DNA of 64,000 nucleotides from Rhodopila globiformis (GTDB taxonomy: Bacteria; Pseudomonadota; Alphaproteobacteria; Acetobacterales; Acetobacteraceae), in NCBI RefSeq assembly GCF_002937115.1, contig NZ_NHRY01000080.1, positions 1 to 64,000 of the forward strand, in the 5' to 3' direction. The stretch's first letter is position 1. Each line of letters opens with the position of its first letter. The translations under genes were made by a program, and so were the position numbers. Positions 42,448 to 51,700 of the stretch are shown one piece after another. Below the pieces are notes generated by a model. The model was not told where the DNA came from and did no database searches. It saw only the letters and a program-made list of their open reading frames with translations.

Positions 42448-42609
42448 ATGGTTTCCATGCACGACGACCGCATTCAATACGTTGACGGCTCCAGCATGAT
42501 CGTCGCGTCCTGGCAGCCCGTTTCCATCGACTCGGCGTCGCCGTACCTCAAGGCCATCGCGCTGGTGGTGCTGCTGCTGGCGACCTGGGCCGGCCTCTGC
42601 GCGATTTGA
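42448..42609 (+). CDS. Small single-helix membrane protein (53 residues)
   Basis: Short gene with a hydrophilic N-terminus (MVSMHDDRIQYVDGSSMIVA) and one hydrophobic helix at the end (LKAIALVVLLLATWAGLCAI). Codons are GC-biased at third positions. AGGA lies upstream of the ATG at 42448; the ATG at 42457 is an alternative start. It follows the terminator by about 40 bp and precedes another small gene by 89 bp. Function unknown. Confidence 0.55.
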   Translation: MVSMHDDRIQYVDGSSMIVASWQPVSIDSASPYLKAIALVVLLLATWAGLCAI

Positions 42610-42698
42610 TCCGCAACGCCGTTCCCCGACCATTCCGACCCGGATGAGTATCGGAACCCTCCATCGACTCTCGGTCATCGCAACAATTGGAAATCGAC

Positions 42699-43112
42699 AT
42701 GTCTGCTGGCGACACCCAACATGCCTACCGCGTTCTCTGGGCCCAGGTTGTGATGCAGGCCAAGGCCGATCTGGAGAATGAGCCGATCGGCTCGATCCTG
42801 TACAACCAGGCGGCGGCGTTTTTCGTCAGCCGCGGGGACTGGGCGGAGTCGCGGCTGATGATTGCGGATTGCCTGAACATGCACCCCGATGACCTGAGCC
42901 GCGTCGGCCAGCAGTGGATCAACGACCGCCGCCGGCGCGAGGGTCTGGAACTGGAGCAGAACGAGGCGCCGAAGAAGTCCGACCCGCTGGTGCTGCCGCG
43001 CCTGGTCGCGGTGCCTGGCCCGAGCACCCACGTGCGCCGGGGCCGCACCCGCACACCGCGCGCCGTCAACCCGTTCAACCCGTTTCGCGAGAAGGTCGCC
43101 GCCGCCGTCTGA
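42699..43112 (+). CDS. Hypothetical protein
   Basis: 137-residue soluble protein. Helical N-terminal region (YRVLWAQVVMQAKADLENEP, YNQAAAFFVSRGDWAESRLM, IADCLNMHPDDLSRVGQQWI; about residues 9-75), then a basic and proline-rich tail (RRRREGLEL, HVRRGRTRTPRAVNPFNPFR). The basic tail may bind nucleic acid. Start ATG 42699; a TTG four codons earlier is in frame. I do not recognise a family. Confidence 0.7.
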   Translation: MSAGDTQHAYRVLWAQVVMQAKADLENEPIGSILYNQAAAFFVSRGDWAESRLMIADCLNMHPDDLSRVGQQWINDRRRREGLELEQNEAPKKSDPLVLPRLVAVPGPSTHVRRGRTRTPRAVNPFNPFREKVAAAV

Positions 43113-43258
43113 TCCCGGCGCTCCTGGTTGCCGCCGCCTGGCCGTTACGCGCCAAGCCAGGGCTGAAGTGGCAGCCAGGGAAGCACCGGCCGTGCCGACT
43201 CGCGCCAGGCCATCTGACCCGTTATCTTTGGACCAACGAAGAACACGGGGGAAAGGGC

Positions 43259-43741
43259 ATGGCGCAGGTCCGCGGCGAGCACCATTACGCAGTCGACGTC
43301 GAGTGGACCGGCAACCGCGGCACCGGCACGTCCGGTTACCGGGCTTATGGCCGCGACCACAGCATCTCGGCGGGGACCAAGCCCTCCATTCCCGGCTCTG
43401 CCGATCCCGTGTTCCGCGGTGACGCGGCGCGGTGGAATCCCGAGGACCTGCTGGTTGCCGCGCTGTCGGCCTGTCATCAGCTTTGGTATCTGCATCTCTG
43501 CGCCGACGCCGGCATCGCCGTGCTGGCCTACCGGGATCAAGCGGCTGGCACCATGGCCGAGGATTCCCCCGCCGGCGGTCGTTTCGTAAGCGTGGTGCTG
43601 CGCCCGCAGGTGACGGTCCGGGCCGGGGACGATGCCGACTTGGCGCGGCGCCTGCACGACGAGGCGCATGCCAAGTGCTATATCGCCAGCTCCGTCAACT
43701 TCGCCGTGACGCACGAGCCGGTCATCCGGCACGCGACGTGA
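43259..43741 (+). CDS. OsmC-family peroxiredoxin-like protein
   Basis: 160-residue OsmC/Ohr-fold protein that would reduce organic hydroperoxides. Two redox cysteines are present in ALSACHQLWYLHLCADAG (about residue 73) and AKCYIASSVNFAVTHEP (about 141). GGGGGAAAGGGC lies directly before the ATG, setting this start; the frame is open well upstream. Intact, in contrast with the second OsmC-type gene of the window at 52313, which is frameshifted. Stands alone. Confidence 0.88.
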   Translation: MAQVRGEHHYAVDVEWTGNRGTGTSGYRAYGRDHSISAGTKPSIPGSADPVFRGDAARWNPEDLLVAALSACHQLWYLHLCADAGIAVLAYRDQAAGTMAEDSPAGGRFVSVVLRPQVTVRAGDDADLARRLHDEAHAKCYIASSVNFAVTHEPVIRHAT

Positions 43742-44150
43742 CCGTTGCCATGACGACGGAGCAACGACTCAGCGCCTGGTACAGTGTTTCCATGAAACAG
43801 AACCTGTTGCGGCCACGCCCATGAGAAGCTGTGTGGGCCCGACTTCTACAGTTCGGTTACGCAACTCGTTGAAACTGCACAGAAAAGCCAGATTTTGAGG
43901 CTCTTGTGGTGCCAAAACCGCCGCTGACAGAAAAAGTCCGCGTTATATCAATGGCTTGCTGTAGGCCGACTCTCAGGAAATCCGCTCTTTTGCACCACAA
44001 GCGGCCTTAGATCACGATTTATCCCATGTTTCAGTGAGTTGCGTAGCCGAACTGTAGAAGTTGGGTGTGGGTTCAGAGGGCGGCAGCCAACCCCACCTTG
44101 CATTGTGTGACATGAATCTTTAAGATGCGCACGTTAAGCAGGGGTGTGGC
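43742..44150. other. Intergenic region holding an inverted-repeat element
   Basis: About 410 bp, AT-richer than the neighbours, mostly taken up by the element at 43838-44064. The remaining 86 bp before the antitoxin gene probably holds its promoter. Confidence 0.6.
43838..44064. mobile_element. MITE-like non-coding element with 34-bp terminal inverted repeats
   Basis: The ends ACTTCTACAGTTCGG...ACGCAACTC...TGAAAC (43842-43875) and their inverted counterpart (44028-44061) match at about 31 of 34 positions. A second inner inverted pair is TGTGGTGC.AAAA / TTTTGCACCACA. It carries no plausible coding frame. GTGTGGG occurs immediately outside both ends (43831-43837 and 44065-44071) and may be the target duplication. 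Probably mobilised in trans by a full element elsewhere. Confidence 0.75.
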
Positions 44151-44495
44151 ATGGCCGTAGCACAACGGTCTGGCAAGCGGGCGACGACAGGGAACACCGT
44201 CTCACGTCAGCGCCGGTCCAGACAGGTTTCTGCGCCGTCCGGTGCCAAACTCGCGCACGTAGTCACCTTCGAGAGTGCCAAAGAGGCAGGACTCCTGGAG
44301 GGGGAACGCACTGTGCACGTCAGCTTCAGGGCTCCTCCCGCCCTGGTCGAGGCGGCTATGAAAGAGAGCGGTGTAACATCGCCTTCCGAACTCGGGATTC
44401 TCGCACTTGCCGCGCTGGCGCAACCGGATCCGGTTGCAGAGTTCATGCGCAAGAACAGAGGGCGCCTGGGCAAAGGCCACAAGCTTGACTATTGA
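44151..44495 (+). CDS. Probable antitoxin of a PIN toxin pair
   Basis: 114 residues. A basic N-terminal tail (MAVAQRSGKRATTGNTVSRQ, followed by RRSRQ) precedes a compact region, GERTVHVSFRAPPALVEAAM (about 52-71) and SGVTSPSELGILALAALAQP, that resembles a ribbon-helix-helix DNA-binding fold. The C-terminus (FMRKNRGRLGKGHKLDY) is basic and may wrap the toxin. Its end overlaps the PIN-domain gene by 11 bases. I do not recognise a named antitoxin family; the role follows from the neighbour. Confidence 0.65.
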   Translation: MAVAQRSGKRATTGNTVSRQRRSRQVSAPSGAKLAHVVTFESAKEAGLLEGERTVHVSFRAPPALVEAAMKESGVTSPSELGILALAALAQPDPVAEFMRKNRGRLGKGHKLDY

Positions 44496-45045
44496 CCTCC
44501 AGAAGATCATCCGGTCGCGGAAGCTGGAGAAACATCAGGCACAACTGACCGCCCGCGCCGACATCGATTTGATCTGCGCCAGCGATATCGCCGGGAAGGG
44601 GCGGCAGGTCTTTGTGCCCGACACGAACATTTACATCATGGACGCCGCTGGCATCCTGTCCCACGCGGCAGAGAACATTGTCGGCCAAGGATTGATGTTA
44701 CACTGTTCGGTCTGCCTTGCAGAAGTCAGTGCGGGCATCGGCAAGTACGCTCCCAAGGCGCCAGACTGGCGGGCAGTAGCTGGTCACTATGCCGAAATGT
44801 TCGCCTCCATCCCTGCCAATCGGTTGCTCGTTCCTGATGCCCAAACCTGGGCGGACGCAGGGATGGTGGCAGGCATTCTCGCTCGAACGCAGGGCTTTCA
44901 TAAGAAGCAGTCGAAGGAGCTTCTCAACGACGCCGTGATCTACCTCTGCGCGGCAAAGAACGGATTGCCTGTGCTAACCGACAACAAAACCAATTTCGAT
45001 CTGCTCCAGCAGCTTGCACCGGGTGGAAACTTTATCTTTGTCTGA
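44485..45045 (+). CDS. PIN-domain toxin (ribonuclease)
   Basis: 186 residues from a TTG start at 44485, which lies inside the end of the antitoxin gene in another frame. PIN-domain acidic residues are present: VFVPDTNIYIMDAAG (first Asp, about residue 40), CLAEVSAGIG (Glu, about 74), ELLNDAVIYLCA (Asp, about 151) and PVLTDNKTNFDLL (about 168). The first 30 residues are an added charged segment. Such proteins cut RNA and are held inactive by the partner. Codon use is less GC-biased than in neighbours, suggesting transfer. Confidence 0.78.
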   Translation: MTIDLQKIIRSRKLEKHQAQLTARADIDLICASDIAGKGRQVFVPDTNIYIMDAAGILSHAAENIVGQGLMLHCSVCLAEVSAGIGKYAPKAPDWRAVAGHYAEMFASIPANRLLVPDAQTWADAGMVAGILARTQGFHKKQSKELLNDAVIYLCAAKNGLPVLTDNKTNFDLLQQLAPGGNFIFV

Positions 45046-45241
45046 CAGAAGCCCCATCTTCCGGTGGGCCTGCCTGAAGCTACAGCACACCGCAGGACGG
45101 CTGGGACTCCGCTTGCAGGCATACAGCGGCGGCATCGCTCTGTTCGGGCTGCGGCCGGAGCGCTCGTCCAGACCACATGACGGTGCTGCCAGGGGCATGC
45201 GTCCCTGTCATGGCCGGTGCTTGCTGCGGCCGACGATGGTT

Positions 45242-45332
45242 CACCACAGAGCCACAGAGCCACAGAGATCAGGATCGCCGCGTTGCCGACGGCCTTGTTG
45301 CGATCTCGGTGTCCCTGTGTCTCTGTGGTGAC
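45242..45332. repeat. Inverted repeat with CCACAGAG arms
   Basis: Arms of about 30 bp, TCACCACAGAGCCACAGAG... and the matching ...CTGTGTCTCTGTGGTGA, face each other around a 30-bp loop. Within the left arm CCACAGAG is repeated three times. ACCACAGAG-type inverted repeats occur as dispersed elements in many bacterial genomes. Confidence 0.75.
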
Positions 45333-45420
45333 ATCAGCGGAATCTCCGCCAGCAAGACATCGCCGATGGTCGCACGATATGTTCGGTTCCACGGAAACGC
45401 TGTACCAGGATCTGACGCAG

Positions 45421-45540
45421 AATAACCGCTCCAATTGCCGCACGGACGCTCCAACCGTCATGGCCGGTATCCAGGGCAAGCCCGGGTAGCCGCCATGACG
45501 CGGAAGGGCCGGTGCGCCGGCTTTGGCGGATCGGTTATTT
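45421..45540. repeat. Dispersed palindromic repeat, partner of 17464-17580
   Basis: Starts AATAACCGCTCC and ends GGATCGGTTATT, imperfect inverted ends. The last 35 bp are the reverse complement of the first 35 bp of the element after the CBS gene. It ends about 12 bp before the stop codon of the MBL gene at 45552, just as the other copy abuts the CBS stop codon. Confidence 0.6.
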
Positions 45541-45551
45541 CGCCTCAAGCC

Positions 45552-46421
45552 TTACCGCACGTACTTGTAGTCGAAGCCATCTTCCATCGCCTCCACCCGC
45601 CCCACCGTCGGGTGCGGGAAATGGATCGGAAAGACGAACGTTCCGGTTCCAGCAATATCGCCCAGGAACCGCCGCCGCGACATGATCCCTTCCTCGGGAT
45701 CCCAGTCGAAGACCGTTGACCACTCGGGCATCCGGCACTGCAAGGCGTGATGCATCAGGTCGCCCGTCACCACCGCACGCTGCCCGCCGGACCTGATGTT
45801 GACGCAGCAATGGCACGGCGCGTGCCCCGGCGTCGGCGTCAGCCAGACCGTATCGTCGAGCATATAGTCATCGTCGACCAGCAGCGCCTGCCCAGCCTCG
45901 ACAATCGGCAGGCAGTTGAAGCGCCAGACGTCGCCCGGGGGATTTTTGCCTTGCTTCGTCGCTTGCTCCCACGCGGCATACTCCCGCTTGTGGAACACGT
46001 ATTTCGCATTCGGAAATGTCGGCGTCCAGCGTCCGTCGCGCAATACCGTGTTCCAGCCGCAATGATCGATGTGGAGATGCGTGCAGAACACATAGTCGAT
46101 CGCGTCGAACGACAGGCCGGCCGCCCTGAACTCGTCCAGCCAGCGCTGCTTCGGGAAATCCATCGGCGGCGGAAAGCCCTTGTCCTCGCCGGTGCAGGTA
46201 TCCACCAGGATCGTGTGGTGCGGCGTGCGCACCACGAAGGTCTGGTAGGTGATGACCATCTTCCCTGTCGCCGGATCGAAGATCTCCGGGTCCAGCGTCG
46301 CCAGGTGCTTCCGGGCCAGATCCTCCTGGTAGGCCGGGAACATGTCGGCGGGCTTCCGCCATGGGCCATCCCGCTCGATGATGCTGGCGATGGTGACGTC
46401 GCCGATGCGCAATTGCCGCAT
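45552..46421 (-). CDS. MBL-fold metallo-hydrolase
   Basis: 289-residue metallo-beta-lactamase-fold enzyme without signal peptide. The metal-binding motif THLHIDHCGWN (about residue 107), the second His in TPTPGHAPCHCCV (about 193), the Asp in VVTGDLMHHALQ (about 215) and a late His in FPIHFPHPTVGRV (about 266) are present. The overall style (YQTFVVRTPHHTILVDTCTG, GWNTVLRDGRWTPTFPNAKY) is that of lactonase-like MBL proteins. It begins 13 bases after an amidohydrolase gene, so the two probably act on the same compound, perhaps a lactone. Confidence 0.88.
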   Translation of the reverse strand: MRQLRIGDVTIASIIERDGPWRKPADMFPAYQEDLARKHLATLDPEIFDPATGKMVITYQTFVVRTPHHTILVDTCTGEDKGFPPPMDFPKQRWLDEFRAAGLSFDAIDYVFCTHLHIDHCGWNTVLRDGRWTPTFPNAKYVFHKREYAAWEQATKQGKNPPGDVWRFNCLPIVEAGQALLVDDDYMLDDTVWLTPTPGHAPCHCCVNIRSGGQRAVVTGDLMHHALQCRMPEWSTVFDWDPEEGIMSRRRFLGDIAGTGTFVFPIHFPHPTVGRVEAMEDGFDYKYVR

Positions 46422-46434
46422 TGTTCCGCTCCCG

Positions 46435-47472
46435 TCAGAGATCCAGGCGATAGAACCGCGCCGCCGAGCCGCTGAACAGATCGGCTTTTTCCGCCGCGCT
46501 CGCATCCTTAGCCAATATTTTGCAGGCGTTCCAGAACACCTGATAGCCATAGGAGCCCTTATCCACCGGGAAATTGCTCTCGAACATGCAGCGCGACGCG
46601 CCGAACGCCTCGATGCAGGTCTCGACATAGGGTTTCCAGGCCGCGGCGAGTTCCTCGGACGACGGCGGGTCCGCCTTGGTGTGAAAATCCCACCCGTTGA
46701 GCCGCATCGCCATGCCGCCCAGCTTGACCACCACGTTCGGGCATTCCGCCAGCGCACGGATCAACTTCGACCATTCCTCGAACACCGCCTGCCGCAGCCC
46801 GGCGTAGGAGCCGATGCCCAGCGGCCCGCCGATATGGTTCAGGCAGATCATGGTGCCGGGAAACACCCGCGCCAGGTCGACGACGTCGCCGATCTGAGGA
46901 TGATACAGCCACGCATCGAACGACAGGTTCAGCGGCGCCAGGCACGCGAAGCCCTGGCGGAACGCCGGGTCGTACATCAACCCGACCGGCGGGTTGTACG
47001 CCGGGTTCATCAGCGTCGGGTCGGGATCATAGGCGGTGATGTGGCGGATGCCGCGGAACCGCCCGCCGCCAGCACGGATATGCGCCTCCAGCACGTCGCG
47101 CGACCGCTCGCCGTTGCGCAGGTCAACGTGCCCGACGATGCCGGCGCAGATCTTCGCCGGGCCGTAGTTGCCCGAGGCGCTCATGGCCGCCACGCCGTTG
47201 ACGAACTCGGTCTCGCCGACCGGGCGGAACGCTTCCGGACCGGAGGCACGGTGCATCGCGCGGCACTGCACGAACACGGTGGCGACGATGTTGTGACCGC
47301 TGTTGGTGTCGGCCAGCAGGTCGTCCAGCATGTAGCGCCAGCCCGGCCGCTCCCACAGATGGTGGTGCGGATCGACGATCGGCAGGTCGGGCTCCAGGAT
47401 CGTCTCGGTCCGCCGCGCCAGCCAGTCGTCGCGGACGGGCAGGTAGGTACTTGGAGCGGGAGGCTGGCTCAT
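46435..47472 (-). CDS. Amidohydrolase-family TIM-barrel protein (lactonase-like)
   Basis: 345 residues of the amidohydrolase-2 group. IVDPHHHLWERPGW (about residue 32) is the metal-binding H-x-H-x-W start typical of L-fuconolactonase/2-pyrone-dicarboxylate lactonase relatives. GRFRGIRHITAYDP (about 135), ICLNHIGGPLGIGSY (about 210), VVVKLGGMAMRL (about 250) and RCMFESNFPVDKGSYGY (about 302) complete the barrel. The start is ATG 47472 (MSQPPAPSTYLP). Probably co-transcribed with the MBL hydrolase downstream; divergent from a third MBL gene at 47607. Confidence 0.9.
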   Translation of the reverse strand: MSQPPAPSTYLPVRDDWLARRTETILEPDLPIVDPHHHLWERPGWRYMLDDLLADTNSGHNIVATVFVQCRAMHRASGPEAFRPVGETEFVNGVAAMSASGNYGPAKICAGIVGHVDLRNGERSRDVLEAHIRAGGGRFRGIRHITAYDPDPTLMNPAYNPPVGLMYDPAFRQGFACLAPLNLSFDAWLYHPQIGDVVDLARVFPGTMICLNHIGGPLGIGSYAGLRQAVFEEWSKLIRALAECPNVVVKLGGMAMRLNGWDFHTKADPPSSEELAAAWKPYVETCIEAFGASRCMFESNFPVDKGSYGYQVFWNACKILAKDASAAEKADLFSGSAARFYRLDL

Positions 47473-47606
47473 GGTGTTTCCTCGCCTGTTTTGCGGCATT
47501 GTTTCCCGCCCTGCGCCTGATGCCAAGAGCCGCGGCCGATTGCAGGATCGGCGGCAAGCCCTACTACCCAGTAGGCGGAGGCGCCCGGGTCTGCTAGGGA
47601 CAGGGC

Positions 47607-48650
47607 ATGCATACACACCCCGCATCCACACTGACCTTTCCGTTCGCGGCCCCGCCCGCGCCCGGGGAGATGATCGAAATCGCGCCCGGCCTGCTGTGGC
47701 TGCGGCTGCCGCTTCCCTACCGGTTGGATCACGTCAACATCTACCTGCTGCGCAACGAGGGTGGCTGGACCGCGCTGGACACCGGCCTCGGCACCGACGA
47801 GAGCAAGCGGATCTGGGAACAGGTGCTGGCCGGCCCGCTGAAAGGCCAGGGGTTGAGGTCGCTGGTCGTCTCGCACTACCACCCCGACCACGTCGGCCTG
47901 GCCGGCTGGCTGTGCGAGCGGTTCGGGCTGGAGATGGCGATGCCGCGGCCGGAATACCTGCTCAGCCTGGTGCTGGCGCACGCCCCGGGCGACTATGGCA
48001 GCGACGTCTACCGGCCGTTCTACCGCCGCCACGGGCTGGACGCCGACGCGACCGAGATCGTGCTGAGCCGCGGACACGAATACCTGCGCCGCACCACCGG
48101 GGTGCCGCCGTCCTATCACCGGATCAAGCACGGCGACACGCTGGCCATCGGCGAGCGCGATTTCCAGGTGCTGACCGGCGGCGGGCACGCGCTGGAACAG
48201 GCGATGCTGTACCGGCCGGCGGAGAAGCTGTTCCTGGTGGCCGATCAGGTGATCGCGCGGATCTCGCCCAATGTCAGCGTGCATCCGATGGAGGCGGACC
48301 TGGATGCGCTGGGGATCTACCTGGCCTCGCTGCGAGCGATCCGGGCGGCGGTGGCGCCGGACGTGCTGGTGCTGCCCGGCCACGGCCTGCCGTTCCACGG
48401 CCTGCACGACCGGATCGAGGAACTGATCGCCCATCACGCCGAACGCTGCCGCCTGATCGCCGAGGCCTGCCGCGACGCGCCGCTGTCGGTGGCGGAGATC
48501 GTGCCGCACCTGTTCACCCGCACGCTGGACGCGCACCAGACCGGGTTTGCGTTCGGCGAGGTGCTGGCGCATGTCAACCACATGCTGGGCAAGGGGGAAC
48601 TGCAGCTGGAGACGGACAAGGATGGGGTGGATCGCTACCGGGCGGGGTGA
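47607..48650 (+). CDS. MBL-fold metallo-hydrolase
   Basis: 347 residues, no signal peptide. The motif SHYHPDHVGLAGWLC lies near residue 91 with further ligands at GGGHALEQAML (about 191), VADQVIARISPNV (about 213) and LPGHGLPFHGLHDRIEEL (about 257). The C-terminal helical extension of about 80 residues (HHAERCRLIAEACRDAPLSV, ending GEVLAHVNHMLGKG) is the winged-helix-like tail seen in LACTB2-type MBL proteins. Substrate unknown; it may be a thioester hydrolase or an endonuclease. It shares a 134-bp divergent promoter region with the amidohydrolase operon. Confidence 0.88.
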   Translation: MHTHPASTLTFPFAAPPAPGEMIEIAPGLLWLRLPLPYRLDHVNIYLLRNEGGWTALDTGLGTDESKRIWEQVLAGPLKGQGLRSLVVSHYHPDHVGLAGWLCERFGLEMAMPRPEYLLSLVLAHAPGDYGSDVYRPFYRRHGLDADATEIVLSRGHEYLRRTTGVPPSYHRIKHGDTLAIGERDFQVLTGGGHALEQAMLYRPAEKLFLVADQVIARISPNVSVHPMEADLDALGIYLASLRAIRAAVAPDVLVLPGHGLPFHGLHDRIEELIAHHAERCRLIAEACRDAPLSVAEIVPHLFTRTLDAHQTGFAFGEVLAHVNHMLGKGELQLETDKDGVDRYRAG

Positions 48651-48771
48651 CGACTGTCGTCTGCCGGAGGTCCCTGGAGGAGGCGACGGGTTGGCGACAG
48701 GTTTTCATCGCCGCCTGGATGCTGGACCACAAGCCGTGCCGAACCGGATGCAGCCTCTGCCGCCCGCACCC

Positions 48772-51700
48772 CTATGCGAGTTCTTCCAGCAGAGCCTTGG
48801 CGTCCCGTAAATCGGGAGTGTCAAACCCTTCCGTGAACCAGCGATAGATCGGGCTGAGCAGATCGCGAGCCTCCATGCGCTTGCCCTGGTCGCGCCAGAA
48901 TCGGGCAAGGCCCATGGCTGTGCGCAACTCAAACAACTTCGCGCTCTGGCGGCGTGCAACGACAAGACCTTGCTGAAAACTCGCCTCCGCTTCCGTGCGC
49001 TCGCCGATCGCGTACAGAAACTGCCCTCGAAGCCGGTGCATTTCAGCCTCCCACCAACAACCCTGGTTTGGCCGGAGATGACCTTCAGCCTCGACGACAA
49101 GCTTCAGCCCATCCTGCGGCAGGCCCGCAACGCCATAAAGCTCCGCGAGATAGACCGACATAATCAGCACCGTCCCTACGTTGCCGGCAGCCCGGGTGGT
49201 TGCCAAGCGACTACGAAGCAGGGCTATTCCTTGTTCGATATACCCCGATGCGGCCAGGTATGAGCTGCGGACAGAATTTGTAACTCCCTCCAGGAACGGT
49301 AAGTCACGATTGATGGACAGGGCGCTCAGTTCATCGACACGCTCAAGCCACACGGATGCGGTGGAGCGAAGGAGATTGTCGCCAACCCAAGCCATCCTGA
49401 TGGAGGAAGCCAATGTATCGGGCCGTCCGCTCTGGCGTGCCTCTGAGAGTCCTTGGTCAAGCCGCTTGCGCGCTTGATCCAAATATCCAAGGCACGCCAG
49501 CGTCCAGGAGAAATGCAACAACGTCGCACAATGCGGGTCCTCTGCTGACAGGTCGGCCAAGTAGGCACGATCGGCGAGGTTGTAGAGGGACAGCGTGCGT
49601 TCGAAATGAGTGCGGGCTTCGACGAATTCGCCTTGGTGGTGATCGATGACCGCAGCGCAGCGGCAACCGAGATACCGCACCCGATTATCGTTCCACATTT
49701 CGCCCAGGCTCAGCATTCGCAGGGCGATATCGGATGCGGACTTCAGTTTGCCGATCATGGCTTCGTAGAGATATTGGCCAAACATTACCAAGACGAGTCT
49801 GGCCTTGTCGCCAAGTTGATCGCAAAGCAGGCGCGCCCGCGCGTAAGTCTCGCCGACGCCCGAAGCAGTGTAGCCATGACCTGCAATCAGGGCGCGGCCG
49901 AGGGCAATCTGCAAATCGAGTTCTTGCTGCTGACGGGCTTCGCTGTCGGAGAGTTTCGGGACCAGGTACAAGCCTTTGCGAAGTTGCGAAATTGCTTCGG
50001 CCATGGCCGCACGTGCCATGGCTTGCTGACCAGCCTTCAGCCAATACGCGATCGCCTGTTCCGTGAGACTGGCTGCCGCGCAGTGCTGGGCCAACAGCGC
50101 AGGTTGCGACAATACAGTTTCCGGGAAACGGACTTCCAGGCTCGCGACAATGCGAGCATGCAGCCGTTGGCGCCGGCTGCGCAACGAGATGCCATAGGCG
50201 GCATCCTGGACCATTGCGTGTTTGAACAAGTAAATCGACTGGGGCGGCGTGCCCCGCACGAAAAGCAGGCCGGCATTCGCCAGCCGATCGAGTGCTGCGC
50301 GAAGTTCAGGCTCGGGCAGATCGGTGACTGACGCCAGCAGCGCGAAGCCGAACTCGCGACCGATCGTCGCGCCGGTTTGTGCGACATCCTTGGCAGCAGG
50401 TCCCAGCCGATCCAGCCGCGCCAGCAGCGAGGCGTGCAAAGTCGCCGGCACCGCCGGATGTGGCACGGATGTCAGCACCGGGCCATCAGCGCCCGCCTCC
50501 AGCACCGCCTTGGTCAATTCCTCAACAAACAGCGGCACCCCGTCGGTGCGCTCGGTGATCTCTGCTATGATCTCGGCTGGCAACGCCGTATTGCCGGCAA
50601 GACTGGCCACCATCGCCGTCGTGTCGCGCCGGTCGAGCCGGGCTAGGCTCAGCATCGTCACCTGCGGCTGCTTGGCCCGGGACGGCTGGAACTCCGGCCG
50701 GAACAGCGCCAGCAGCAGCACCGGCCAGTTTGCCACCCGCGCGATCAGCCGGTCCAACAGCTCGCGCGAACTCGGGTCGATCCAGTGGAGGTCATCGAAC
50801 ACCATCAGCACCGGGCGCTGTCGCGCCAGAGCCTCAACTTGTCGCAGCAGCGCCTCGAAGATCTTTTCCTTCCGCCGCTGCGGCGTCGGGTCGAGCGGCG
50901 GAACAAGATCGGTTGACGGCAACCCGTGCAGTTCGGCAACCAGCGCCACGTCTTCACCCGATGGCTCGGCTTCCGCCAGCAGCGCCTGCAGCCTGGTCAG
51001 CCGAACTTCTGGTGCATCGCCGTGGGCGAAGCCTGCCGCGCGCTCCATCTGTGCAATCACCGGATACAGCGCGCTGTCCTGATGGTGCGGTGAGCAGAAA
51101 TAGCGCAACCGGACATGAGGTTCAGCGGCGATCCGCTCGGCCAGCGCCTCGGCCAGCCGCGACTTCCCGACCCCTGGCTCCGCCGCGATCAGCACCACCT
51201 TGCCGGTGCCGCCCTTCGCCTGCGTCCAGCGACGGAGCAACAGGTCCAGTTCCTCCTCGCGCCCGATCAGAGGTGTCTGGCCCGAGCGCAGCGCCTCGAA
51301 CTGCCCGAGTGTACGGTTCTCGGACACGACCTGCCAGGCCGGCACCGGCTCGGGCAGGCCTTTGAGTTCCACGGCACCGAGTTCCCGGCAGTCGAACAGG
51401 CCGCCGATTTGCCGACGGGTGGCGGCGTCGATCACCACCTGCCCTGGCCCGGCGAGTCCTTGCAGGCGGGCTGCCCGGTTCGGCGTCTCGCCGATCGCTG
51501 TCTGCTGGCGGGAATCGCCGGAGCCGATCGGCTCGCCAACAACCACCAGTCCTGTTGCGATGCCGATCCGCACCTGCAGCGTCTGACCGGCCAAAGGTGC
51601 TTCACTGACCGCGGCGGCGACTGCGAGCCCAGCGCGCACGGCGCGGGCGGCATCGGTCTCATGGGCTTTGGGCCAGCCAAAGTAGATCAGCACGCCGTCG

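Larger units (their letters stand above)
45046..45551. other. Repeat-filled intergenic region
   Basis: About 505 bp with no supported gene. It contains the 45242-45332 inverted repeat and the 45421-45540 palindromic repeat, plus ATGGCCGG-type half-units near 45209. Confidence 0.65.
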
